From Cheilinus undulatus (taxonomy: Eukaryota > Chordata > Actinopteri > Labriformes > Labridae): a DNA stretch of 64,000 nucleotides. Below the pieces are notes generated by a model that saw only the letters and a program-made list of their open reading frames with translations, did no database searches and was not told the origin of the DNA. Every line of letters begins with the position of its first letter. The first letter of the stretch is position 1. The translations under genes and the position numbers were made by a program. Where the stretch lies: contig NC_054867.1 of NCBI RefSeq assembly GCF_018320785.1, positions 24,679,855 to 24,743,854 on the forward strand, read 5' to 3'. This document shows, piece by piece, positions 11,871 to 23,208 of this stretch.

Positions 11871-13680
11871 AAAGCAGAAATTGACTTACAGAACCCAGTA
11901 ACAATGCAGTGCTATCACAGCAGTTGGGGTAAAACAAAATTTTGCTAGTATGGCCACACTGGACTTCTGCACATCACACTTTTGCCATAATTTTGAAACA
12001 CGTTCCTGATCCACTTCAAACTGCTCCATGATCCACTGTTAGACCCAAACTTACTAGTGAAGAACCACTGTTAGAGGAAAGAGGATGGAAGCATCTTGAT
12101 CTTTTTTTGTCTCTTAACCCATGGCTGAACACAAAAGCAAATGTCAAGAAAATTAGTGCAGAAACATCCAAATACACAAGTGGAAACAGATCGTCCTCAG
12201 TAGATGTAACAACAACTCAATGACATGCCATGTCTACTCGGATGTGCTGTTTATTTTTATTGAAATGATATCTAAAATTTAATCTCATGATGCAGTCACT
12301 GCCCAGCCCTTATTTAATGTCACATGAAATTGTGACTGGAAAAAGTTGGGGTTGTGCAAAAGATTTACATCATTTATTAGACTTTGAAAATACTAAAATC
12401 TGTCCCACACACACATTACAGACTGTACTGAGCAGGGCAACACAAATGCACACCATGGCATGCAGCCTTGAAGCTTAACTTAGGTTAACAATAGCTGTTT
12501 GGATAGATTTAGACTGGCTTTATGAACAGTTTACCAAATAAATACACACTCATATTTCCCTCTGTGCTTAATTACTTGGATATTTTCCTTGTTTCCTTGT
12601 TGCTTTGGAAGCAGCGTTAGATAGCTCAAAGGATCATAGCCAAATGTTTTTTTTGGACCAAACCACGGAAAAACAGACAAACATCATTAAGGTATAAAAA
12701 AAGTTTTCCAGTTCTCCTCAGCTTTGTGGCCACACATTGTTTGAGGAGTGAAACCAGGTTGTTTGAGTTGAGAAAGTCAGAGTCCCTGAGGTGTTGGAGA
12801 ACAGTGGAGGTTGAGACACTGACCCTTTCAGTGAGATCACCCTGCTCTTAATGCTCTGGGGATGAGTGACGTGTATTTGTGAACTATTCTTAATCCGTGA
12901 ATGACTCATTTCAGCAGATCTGAGTGGCAGAGACTTTGTGAAAGTCTTTCATATGTTAGTTCTTCAAATCTGAACTTGATCTGGGTTAAGTTCAAAAAGA
13001 CGTTCACAGTCTTTTCTGAAAAACATGGACTGAATCCTGAGAGAATAAGTATGTAGCGTTGCGCTAGAAGGATTGCAGACCCTCAGCGTCCTGCATGACT
13101 GCACAAACCACAGTTGGTAATAATAAACAGGATGGAGAGCAGGATGAAGAGTATCTGGCAGCATCCTAAGAGCCCCTAATTTTCCACTTCTGGGAGAATT
13201 CAGCCTGCAATTAGGGTCAAACATCGCCAGAAACTTGACATCCATGTTACTTACATCAGTAATACATCTGATACTGGTGTGCGCAGGGAGTTAACCCAGA
13301 GTCGAAGCATGAGACGACACAGCCCCAGATGAAAAGGAAACACACTGCGAGGAAGAAAACATGAGAAGAGCAAGAGAGATGGAGAGGAAAATCATGAAAG
13401 AGTGCTGTTTCCACACCTATGCACAGCCAGAATGGGATTTGGCAGATTTTGTGGGGACAATGGATCAAAGCAGACATCAGACAGGATACGGAGAGGAATT
13501 CTGGGTCGTGTGAGGTCGCATCAGGTTCAAAGTCGCCGACAGAGAAATGTGTAAAATGTCAGAAATACAAGTGTCAGTGTGGACGACATCCCAATAACCC
13601 AGTTTCTTTGGGCCCCTCATTTATTCATTCATACACTTTCACCAAGTCCACATTTGAACAGCAGCTACTTTTAGAGGATG
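11871..13680. other. intergenic sequence, no gene seen
   Basis: Mixed AT-rich sequence. Frames near 12964-13245 (-), 13256-13477 (-) and 13419-13694 (+) have no recognisable domain and overlap one another. Confidence 0.4.
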
Positions 13681-13682
13681 AA

Positions 13683-14404
13683 CAGTGCCTATAAAAAGAT
13701 TTCATTTTGTAAAATAAATCAAGGTCAATATAACTTCGCTTTTTTGACAAAACATTAAAAAAAATCTTTTTAGAGTCAAAGTGAAGACAAAGTAATTTCA
13801 ATTAAACAAAAACGTAATATAAAATAAGTGATGCATAAATATTCACCCCCTTAAAATGACTTATAAAATTCAGCAGAGGTCAAGCAAATTTGTGTTAGCA
13901 GTCTCACAGTCAGTAAAATTAGGACCACCTGAGTGCTTTGAATGTGTCTCAAGTGGTTAGACACCTGCGTCTGGGTTGGTCTGGAAGGTCCAGCCACTGG
14001 TTAATCCATATTCCTGGCTACCATTACACCATGAAGACAAAAGAAAACTCCAAGCAACCAAGAAATGTTATTAAAAAGTATAAGTCATGGGATGGATGGG
14101 AAAAATGGTAGCATCATGCTGTGGTGATGCTTCTTGGCAGCCTTGTAAAGGTAGATGGTAGAATGAATGGGGCAAAATATAGGAAAATCCTGGGGAACAA
14201 TCTTATTTAGTCTGCAAGAGAACTATGACTTGGAAAAGATTTATTTGAAAGCTACACAGAAGTGGTTTATAGACAACAAGAATGTTCTGGAGTGGCCGAG
14301 TCAAAGCCCAGACCTCAATCCAATAGAGAATTTGTGGCTGGAATTGATAAGAGCTGTTCACACCTAATCCCTGTGCAACCTGACAGAGCCACACCTTTGA
14401 ATTA
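13683..14404 (+). mobile_element. Tc1-like transposon relic, right end missing
   Basis: The left terminus is cagtgcctataaaaag at 13683. It is followed by the family's 'aatattcaccccctt' block near 13838 and the 'gtcaagc ... agtcagtaaaatt' block. Transposase homology is reduced to a piece near 14110 (atggtagcatcatgctgtgg) and the C-terminal catalytic piece with [20 protein letters not shown] (14283-14342). A large internal deletion removes most of the central domain. The element is dead and lacks its 3' terminal repeat. Confidence 0.85.
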
Positions 14405-15270
14405 GATCAAGGATACAAATGGCTCCAGCCTAATACTCTACTAAACTGTTCTGTTGCCTTCCAATTTGACGTAAAGCTGCTGAAACACCTGAAAAGATGA
14501 GAACCATTCCTGTTTTCTTGTGTGCAATTAGGTCCATCTCTAATTTTATAAGAGGTTATGAAAAATTGTTAAAATACAATCATGCTCTATTTTCCTTGTT
14601 TTCATCATTACACATGCAACAGCTTTCTAGAGCAGCTGGACAATCTTTAGAGACACATTAGGGCATTGTGACAAGGAATTTAACTTATCCAGCCAAAGAT
14701 GAAAATATGCATGGACTAGTTTTTTTCTGCTGACAAGACTTGGCTGATTATTGTGATGTTACACTGATGGGAAACTATTTCCACAGACATTTTTTAGAGT
14801 TGTAGTTGGAGGACATAGTCAGATCATGGCTGGCTTTCAGATTAATTACACTGGTGCTCAAATGATGCCATCTAAGGAAGCTATATCATTAACATAAACT
14901 TTATCTTATTGATGTTTAGACCCAAGCACAACTTATATTCAATAGCAAACATTGCTGTTCAGGTATTTAAGTCTTTCAGATATGCTTTGAGTTTAGTTAA
15001 CTAATTGGTTTCAGTGTAATTAGATGTCATCTGCATACGAGTGAAATGGTATGAGGTGTCTCCTGATGGTATTGCCTCAGGCCCACCCACAGAATAGGCC
15101 GGGCCCCTGAAAACCCCAGAGAATGAGCCCTCCCCATCTGTGATTTATTGATGAGGTCAGTGTTTGTGTGTTGGATCAGTAGCATTGGTGCTAGCCTGGC
15201 TAACAGTTACTTAAATTTGGGCTGAAACATTTGCAAAGCTATAATTGGGTTCTGATATTGACATTATGTA
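14405..15270. other. intergenic sequence, no gene seen
   Basis: No recognisable exon, RNA gene or terminal repeat structure. It may include the decayed tail of the preceding Tc1 copy. Confidence 0.35.
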
Positions 15271-15274
15271 TTTG

Positions 15275-15870
15275 TTCTACTTTTTGACCCATTTCACCTC
15301 TTTTTCCACCCATTTTTTGTCGCTTCTTGTTGCCAATTTTAACTAATATGTGCTAGTTTATGCCCATTTTACCACTTTAATCCTTTCATGCATCTTTTCA
15401 GCATTTTTTACCACCCATTAAGCAGTATTTCCCCCCATTTTGGCCACTCCATTTCAGCCACTCATTTTTGCCACTTTTAACCCATTTGTACCTCTTTTTG
15501 CCCATCATTGCCACTTTAGCCCATATTTGCTACTTTTTCATTCATGCCATTTTTTGCCCATCTTTTCAAATATTTAACCCTTTTTTTGCCACTTTAACCC
15601 TTTATGCCATTTGCTGCTCCCTTTTGCCACTGTTAACCCATTTTCGCCATATTTTGCCCATTTTGACTGCTTATAATCCATTTTTGCCACTTTTCACCCA
15701 TTTTGCTTCTTTTTCTCCCCCTTTAACCCATTTCTGCTACTTTCAGCCACTTCTTTATGTAACTTTGAATTGCCAATTTTCACCCTTTTTTTTTTTTTTT
15801 TACCAAATTTTGACCCAATTTTGACACTTTATGCCCATTTTCACCTCTTTTTAAATTTTTCCCATTCCCA
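15275..15870. repeat. degenerate T-rich tandem array (cccattttgccactttta)
   Basis: Repeated short units of roughly 20 bp built from cccatttt, gccacttt and taaccc. Examples are tttttgccacttttaaccca near 15466-15485 and tttttgccacttttcaccca near 15683-15702. The array includes a T16 run at about 15785-15801. Phe/Leu-rich frames here are artefacts of the repeat. Confidence 0.75.
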
Positions 15871-16574
15871 AGTTGTCTCGGTTTTTTCTACTTTATTATC
15901 TGGCATCCTGACATTTGTGCACGTCATGCTTCGGTATGAAGTCTTACATTACTTTCCTAATGGTTAAATTCAATTCCTGTCAACACTGTTAACATCATCA
16001 ATAAAAAGATAGTTCTCTTAAAGAAAGGGGGTTTACATTGTGAAAAAGGAGATATTGTACTACTGCACAAATTTACAAAGATATTTTTGTTGCTTTTATA
16101 ACATTGGCTATTATTAAGGTGAAAAATAATTTAGGGAAATCACAGCCTAACTTAACAATGGACTAGGATTTTTTCCTTCCATTTTAATCCCCTTAGCCTT
16201 GTATAACCTGGAAGATGCATATAGGACTAGAATAGGATTTTAGAACTCTTTTGGCATGCAGATAGGACTTCTTGTTAACTTTTACAGACTGTCATTGGTC
16301 TCATAGTGTATTCATGTTCTGTAAGGCTTTCCTTTGTTGTGTTTTTTTTTTTTTTAAATCAGTTTAACCCCTGATTAAAAACAAAAACCCTCAAATAGAA
16401 TATTAGTAGGAAAGTCACACAACTGATTGACAACTGGTTTCCTCTGTGATTTTTAAAAGAAAGTGTCTGTCAGACAGGTCCGTAGGTTCAGAGTCTAAAA
16501 ATGTTTCACGTCCACAGACATAAAGTATATCTTGGGGATCGTTGTTGAAGACAGTTTGGTTTTATATAAAAAAG
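15871..16574. other. intergenic sequence, no gene seen
   Basis: AT-rich, with a T13-14 run near 16341-16355. No exon or terminal-repeat structure seen. Confidence 0.35.
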
Positions 16575-16575
16575 A

Positions 16576-16660
16576 CAATGGGCTGCACAGTGGTGAAGTG
16601 GTTAGCACTGTTGCTTCACAGCAAGAAGGTTCTTGGTTCGACTCTAGCGGCCTTTCTTTG
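16576..16660 (+). mobile_element. tRNA-like SINE head fragment
   Basis: The sequence gggctgcacagtggtgaagt, followed by ggttagcactgttgcttcac and ggttcttggttcgactc, is the common fish 'cacggtggtgcagtggttagcac' repeat. It has an A-box-like and a B-box-like (ggttcgactc) segment. Only about 85 bp remain before copy 2 of the TAACCT family begins. Confidence 0.6.
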
Positions 16661-17076
16661 TAACTTTGCAAAGCAGATGGATTTCCCCTTTCTGTGTTTC
16701 TCACTGGTGAATCCATCTTCAGAACCAATCAGAACTTGATGACATTTCTTTGTTAAAAGAAGAACAAAGAACAGCAGTGAGTTGTTTTCTTTTAAAAAAC
16801 AACAAAAGTCGTGTACTGACATGTCTACAGTCACCATGGTTCGTGTTACGCAGCCCTACAATGAGTTTACTCATCGGCAGCAGCACACCTCGGTTTGGGG
16901 CTACCACGTCACGTGTTTTGTTGCTCTGATTGGCCCGTAAAGATGTGACAGACAGAACGTTCATCCAATCACCCTCTGAGTTTTTTTTTTCAAAGGCTCT
17001 GCCCTTTCCCAAACGCGGTCTACGGGAGGTTTACCAAATGGATGTGTGAAACAAATCCATCTGGCATGCCAGGTTA
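16661..17076 (+). mobile_element. TAACCT...AGGTTA element, copy 2 (internally deleted)
   Basis: The left end taactttgcaaagcagatgg and the right end ccatctggcatgccaggtta match the family. The middle, including the start of the short frame, is deleted. What remains resumes at gaagaacaaagaacagcagt (16759-16778), coding for EEQRTAVSCF-like residues. It keeps the CACGTG (16910) and ctctgattggccc blocks. A clean target duplication is not visible. Confidence 0.7.
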
Positions 17077-18500
17077 CATTATCTGTGGTTCTACCTCATG
17101 TTCAGGCCAGTTAAGCTCTAGAATACAGATAATGGTTCTGATCGAAAACCAGGAAGAGAAGTAAAATAAAAATGTGTTTTGTTTTGTTCAATTCAACCAC
17201 TTTTCTGTGCGTGTAACACCTCAGTGTTACACAAAAAGTAGCATCCATCATGCAACTGGTTTACCAATTTTCAACAGTGAACCCACAGCAGGATGCTCTT
17301 GTTCCAAACAATGTAAAAACTGCATATGCGGTTGAGAGTGAAACACAGAAAGCCTCAAATCCTTGACAATGACTCAAAAATGTTGTAAACACGTGGGATT
17401 GAAAATATAGCAACAAAAACCCAAACAGCCTGGCCATTAGATAGAGAAAACAGCCTGGCAGTTCTCACAAAAAACACATTAAGTTAAATTCTTCCCACTC
17501 GTCAGAAACTTTAGAAAGAAAAAATAATTACAGTTTAAAGATGGAGGAAGAAAGAAGAGAACAAGAATGTGAAAAGAAGTGTAGCAGCTTTCCATTTGCC
17601 AAATTGGATTTTAAACCATAATTTCAATGAGGGAGGAACACCAGCCAAAAAAATGCACACTAGTTAGTATTTCCAAAATAATTTCCATTCTAACAAAGTT
17701 TATGTGTCCTGGTCTTTAGTCAAGAATAGTGTGGACATGAGAAATTATTTCACTGAGTGAAAGAGCAACAGTGAAATCCAGTTAACCATGGGATTTTGTG
17801 TGCCATAGCTGGTCTGTGGAATTTAATCTGGTGCTACAACCATTATTTTAGACTGAAAAAAGAAAACACTGAGCTCACTCTTTTTGGCTTTCCACGGTTC
17901 TTATGCTGCAATTCTCCAATCTTAGGTCTCAAGAGAGACTAAAGTCAGCTTCCAGTGCACGGCTGCAGCTCAAAGCACAGTATTGCGAATTTCGTTAGAC
18001 TGGAACTGCAGAGGTCTCTGAGGGAAAACACACACATCAGTCATCCTTATTGAAACAGACGCAGACAGGCAACAATGAAAAATCGACTCCTTCTCACCAG
18101 AATACAGCTGGTTTAATGTACGAAGATGATGAGGAAATGTTTCCACTCAAATCAAAGCCATGTTTATGGAGGTGCTGGGTAATGTTCTCTTTGTGAGGCA
18201 GAAAACTGATTGACAGAGTTGTAAAGAAGGTGCAGATGGAGAGAAACGGTATTATTAGCTTACACTCAGAGAAAACACAATAAAACATCTCTGACAATCC
18301 TGTTACCAAAGTACAAATCCATACCCTATTACTTTACATTTTCCTTGTTAGCCATGCTATGGCAGGATCCTAGATTTTGTACTTTGTTTTGTGACCCCCC
18401 CCCCACACACTTTTCCTCTTATGCCATCTGCATGCTTGAAGAATTTCAACAAATCATAGTAAGGATTGTTTTGACTTCTTGAAGGTTGGTGAGACAGACT
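17077..18500. other. intergenic sequence, no gene seen
   Basis: Ordinary AT-rich sequence. A C10 run lies at about 18394-18403. No exon or terminal-repeat structure found. Confidence 0.35.
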
Positions 18501-18969
18501 TACCTTGCAAAGCAGATGGATACACCCAATTCCTTGTTTCTCACTGGCGAATCCATCTTGCAAAGCTCCTGTCTAAACCATTTGGGCCTGGTTAGAAAGT
18601 GACAGGAAAAATCAGCGATGAGGGGCAGTCACGGGGGAGTTGTGACGTAAGCAAGCAGCAACAAGAGGCCGGTTCAATTATGACGGATGACATTAGCTTG
18701 AATGCTGCTAAAGCACCAGTTTTATCAGAACTTGACGACATTTCTTCATTAGAAGAAGAGCAAAGAACAGCAGTGAGTTGTTTTCTGTCGAAAACAACAA
18801 AAGCCTTGTACTGACATGTTTACAGTCGCCATGGTTCACATTATGCAGTTCGGTATGCAGTTTAGTCTTCGGCAGCGGCTATGTCACGTGTTTTTTTGCT
18901 CTGATTGGCCCGTAAAGATGTGACAGACAGAACGTTCATCCAACCCCCCCTTCAAGTCAGGCCAGGTTA
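18501..18969 (+). mobile_element. TAACCT...AGGTTA element, copy 3 (best-preserved short frame)
   Basis: Starts taccttgcaaagcagatgg and ends ggccaggtta. It contains an ATG at 18680 opening a 44-codon frame ending tgctctg-like, whose centre reads [20 protein letters not shown], to a stop at about 18812. The order small acidic leader, then LEEEQRTA and a following CFLS, resembles the start of teleost RecQ-like helicases just before their ATP-binding motif. The ATP-binding part itself is absent. The right end is shortened: the ctctgcccttt block is missing. A cacgtg is at 18885-18890. Confidence 0.7.
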
Positions 18970-19568
18970 GTAAACCAGTTTATTTCTAGTGTAAATACCA
19001 GCTTTCTAACAGGTGTCCACACGGGACTTCCGGTGTTTCTGCAGCCAGCCTCAGTGGACACTTACTGTATTGCAATTTCTTGCACTCCCACACTGGCTTC
19101 CTTTTTTTAGGACCAGAGGTTGCTGCTTGAGTGGGACAAAGCTAACCAGCTGTGAGTGTGCATTTAAGCTCACTGTATTACATTATGCGTAATACAATAA
19201 CAAAAGTATGTGATTTGAGACACTGCAATATGTCCAATGTTCCACACTCAATTCTAGGGCAGTTTTGAGTATGTCAGTGGTTTACGGCATTAGATATTTT
19301 CTGTTTAAATGCACTTTGGGCACTTCTGTACTTACAAAAAAACTAATATTCAGTACAGATGTATGCGATTTGGGACTGGGGTTGATAAAGATATTAGGTA
19401 GTCTTTTTATACACCATGGTATGATGTTATTAAGTATTTCAGCACATTCTGTTAAGAAAAAACATATTTGCGTTTACATATCTTCAAGCTCACACTAGCT
19501 AATTAAAAATCAAATACATTGTTTTATCTTGAAATTTAGCCTACTGTCTGTCCTAATTTTCAATCTTT
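18970..19568. other. intergenic sequence, no gene seen
   Basis: No recognisable exon or repeat. The frame at 19265-19498 (+) has no domain I know. Confidence 0.35.
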
Positions 19569-19981
19569 GGGTGCACTCACACTAGGCCATCAGTATTGTG
19601 CGTTTCAGCCTAAAGCCATATAATCCTGCTCTGGACACATGAGAGCTTATTTTTTGCAGCACTGAAAGGCATCCAAAAATACACAGAGAGATGGCACAGT
19701 TCATGGTACATAAATGAATGCCAGGGGGATTCAGATAGTACACAAACACGCACAGTAATGACTGTAGGGGCTCATATGAGTTAAGAAGTCCGGGTTTCAT
19801 TCAGCAGAAGTGCTTGGAACTCTGATCAGGCTCAAGATTATATGCTGGAGAGCGATAACTCTGCTATGAACCACTTTCTCTCTCTCCTTCCTCACTGGAC
19901 TCTGTATAGTTAACGTAGCCTACTGATCCCAGGTCAGCGGAAATAACGGCACGGTGCATATGGCCTAGTGTGAGTGCACCC
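19569..19981. mobile_element. 413-bp MITE with long terminal inverted repeats
   Basis: The left end gggtgcactcacactaggcc is the inverse of the right end ggcctagtgtgagtgcaccc. The next bases (atcagtattgtgc / gcacggtgcatat) are also partly complementary. The interior is non-coding. Target duplication is not clear. It is a non-autonomous DNA transposon of unassigned superfamily. Confidence 0.8.
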
Positions 19982-21865
19982 TTCGTTTCATATTAAGTGG
20001 TGCATTTTTCTTAGAATTTCTTGCTTCCTGTCTCCGTGGCCAAACAGTTTCTTGTGTCTGTTTATAGGCCGTGTTTAATCTTTAGTAAAGCACATTTCTG
20101 CCACCCTACATGTTTCTGACACCTTTTTCATTCTCCATTTCACATCTTGATGTTAACGTTTGATAGACCTGAACAAAAGTCCATTATCACTGATACAGAC
20201 AGATCCTTATTTCATCCATAATGCAGCACACTGGAAGTTTACTTTTTCAAAATTTTAGCAGTAGTGGGGGCAGTGTCGAGCAATGAAAACTGAAAGCCAC
20301 AGCAGCAAAACACAACAAAGAAGCACACTTTGGAAAATGGTGACAATCGAGGCTGACAAAAATTTTATGGCAAGGAAGCACAATAATGATTTTAAAAACT
20401 AATTAAGCATGTATGAGAAATCACAAGTTGAATCAGCTCCGCTACACTGACATGCTAGCACTAGCATTTAGCTTAAAAGCATTGCTATTTGGCCACTGGC
20501 ATAGTTTTTGACACTTTGTCTGGTTTTTAGATTATATTTAGTGAGTTATTCAAAGACTCAAAGGACATCTTGGCCTTTAAGTGCAGACCAAAATAACTCA
20601 AAATAGAAACAGCAGCAAGCTAAATGATGAGTGATGAATCAAAGTCAGAACACAAAACAGCTTCTGCATAAAAATCAGATGTTGTTTATGTCAAAAGTCA
20701 GTCTGTGGGATTATTGATAGAAAAAAAGAAGCAACCGGAGAAGCCAAAGAAAGTAACAGCATCTGAAAACACAGAACAAGGCAAGATAAATAAACCATGT
20801 CCACAGATAGGCAGCTCTGCTAGGAGGGACCACCACTGTGCTGTCGTATTGCCTGACATCTGTTTTGCAGCTTGGCCATGCCCAGTGGTTTATGTTGAGA
20901 AAGCAGTGTGTGTATATCATCTTTGGCAAAAGTTCATGGGATTTTGACAGTTGGCTGCAGGCGAGGTTGTCTTTCACAGGGGCTTAAAAAAATCTAACAA
21001 GTACAAAGGATGAGCACCTCTTGTCAGTTGATATGGTTGAAGAAAGCTTGTAAACGTCTGCTTCATATCCTGCTCAAGAATCTAGAGAAAGAGTTCCTGA
21101 CACTGAACATGTTTGAAATGTGTCGATTTTTTAAGAGAGACGGCACCATATGGAAGGAATTTGCTTCAGGTCTCCATGACAGTGTGTTGAAAATGGTTGG
21201 CGTCTGAAACAGTGCACCTCTCCACAAAGTGCAAGGAAGGTAAAGTGGACAGAAGCGTAGAAAAAATGAGGTCAAAAAGGGTCAATTTATTTTTAGGATT
21301 CAATGTTGTTTTTGTATTTCCAACAGATCTTCGAACATATTTGATTTATTAGCACAGGACCACACTAAACATATTGTGCATGCCAAAAGGCATTCATCAT
21401 TTCGAACTCGGATACGTGGAAAGCAGGAAACATAACAATTGAGGTTTGAAGGTCTCTCTTGCATTCATTACCTCTCTGCATCACTGCACTCTTTGCAGCC
21501 ACTTTTGAACACTGAAAGCATGTACTTAAAAATATGAGTTTAGCAGATGAAAATAATTGTAGGAAAAGGAATAATGCCAATTGATGTGTGCAGCTTCAGG
21601 GCAACTCATTTATATAGATACACAAAGCTCTTTCACTGAGGCAAAAGGCAAGCAGTACAACAGAAGTCAGTCTGCAGATTTCTGCATCTGCAAAACTATT
21701 TTCTTTTACCCATGATAGGGATCGTGCTGCATATTTAACAGCATTCAAAAAGTTTTTCCTTTATTGCTCAGCCTTTTTTGAAAGCCTATATTAAGAAGAC
21801 ATTATGCTGATTATTCTTTCCTTGATCCCTGTCCCCATTCTACCATAAAAGTTGCCACCAACACA
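19982..21865. other. intergenic sequence, no gene seen
   Basis: AT-rich sequence. Short frames on both strands around 20705-20977 and 21010-21275 overlap and show no domain. Confidence 0.35.
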
Positions 21866-21867
21866 TA

Positions 21868-23208
21868 CAGTGCCTATAAAAGCATACACCCCCTTGGCTG
21901 TTTTACCCTTTAATTGATTTTATTAATCATTCGAGGCCAGTATGATTTGGCTTTTTTTTTTTTTTTTTTTTTTACCAAAAAGTTAGTGTTTGTATAAATA
22001 TTCACCCTCTTTAAAGTGCCTGATCTAATTCAACAGAGGTCCAGCTAGTAGTCTTACAATTAGTGAAATGTGGATCATCTGAGTTCAGTGAATGTATCTC
22101 AAGTGATTATAGTATAGTATAGTAGTAGCTATAGTATAGCTACTACTATACTATACTATAGTATAGTAAGACACCTGTGGCTGTAAGGTCCAGTCACTGG
22201 TTAATTTGTAGTCCTTGCTACCATTACACCATGAAAATAAAAGAACACTTAAAGCAGCTAAGAGTAAAGGTTGTTGTAAAGTAGAGGTCAGGTCATAGAT
22301 ACAAAAGATTTTCCAAGGCACTGAACATCCCCCAGAGTACAGTTAAATCTGTCATCAAGAAATGCAATGCACATGTGTAAATCTTCCTAAATCAGGCTGT
22401 CCTTACAAACTGAGTGTCTGTGCAAGAAGACTCATGAGAGAGAGGAGAAAATGGCGCTATCAGACAAGATGCTATGTTTGGCAAACACCAAACACTGCAC
22501 ATCACCACAAACACACCACCCCCACTGTAAATTACAGTGGTGGCAGCATCATGCTGAGGGGATCCTCCTCGGTGGCCAGCCTTGGAAGGCTTGTAAAGGT
22601 AGAGGCCAAAATGAATATGGTAAAATATAGGAAATTCCTGGAGGATAATCTTAGAGTACTACAGAAAACTAAGGAAGATTTATTTTCCAGCAAGATAAAG
22701 ACCTGAAGCATACAGTGAACTCAGCAAAGAAATGGTTTAAAGACAAAAAGGTGAATATTCTGGAGTGGTCAAGTCAAAGCCCAGACCTCAGTCCAATAGA
22801 GAATTTGTGGCTAGAGTTAAAAAGGGTTGTTTGCTCCCAATCCCTGTACAACCTGACGGAGCTTGATCAGTTTTGCAAAGAAGAATGGAGTAAAATTGCA
22901 GTGTCCTGAGGTGCAACCTTGACTGAGACCTATCCACACAGACTCAGTGCTGTGATGCAGCCAAAGGTACATCTACTATATACTGACTTGAAGGGGGTGG
23001 ATATTTATGCAGTCACTTATTTTACATTAAACATTTTTGGAAATTCACATTACTTTGTAGAAATCTGTTTTCACTTTGACATTAGCGAGATTTTAGGAAA
23101 AAATAAAAATCTTTTATAAGAAAAGCCAAATTTTGTTGACTGTGATTGAGTAATAAAATGACTGAAAGGATTAAACATCCAAGGAGGTGTGTACTTATAT
23201 AGGCACTG
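21868..23208 (+). mobile_element. Tc1-like transposon, both termini present (1.34 kb)
   Basis: The 5' end CAGTGCCTATAAAAGCATAC (preceded by TA) and the 3' end TACTTATATAGGCACTG form terminal inverted repeats, so this is the most complete copy here. Decayed transposase parts include a segment near 22475-22510 ([11 protein letters not shown]), GGSIM near 22540 and [15 protein letters not shown] near 22770-22815. The C-terminal frame runs on as ...[16 protein letters not shown] to 22909. Several frameshifts separate the parts, so it encodes no intact enzyme. It contains a T27 run at about 21950-21974 and a perfect palindrome at 22108-22160. Confidence 0.9.
22108..22160. repeat. perfect 25-bp-arm palindrome with 3-nt loop
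   Basis: Left arm 22108-22132 and right arm 22136-22160 are exact reverse complements, built on the tatag/ctata motif and separated only by agt. It lies inside the Tc1 copy, in the non-coding 5' part. Confidence 0.95.

Noticed and set aside
15468-15967. Phe/Leu-rich frames suggesting a multi-pass membrane protein
   Set aside because: Translation of a T-rich degenerate tandem array; hydrophobicity follows from TTT/CTT codons.
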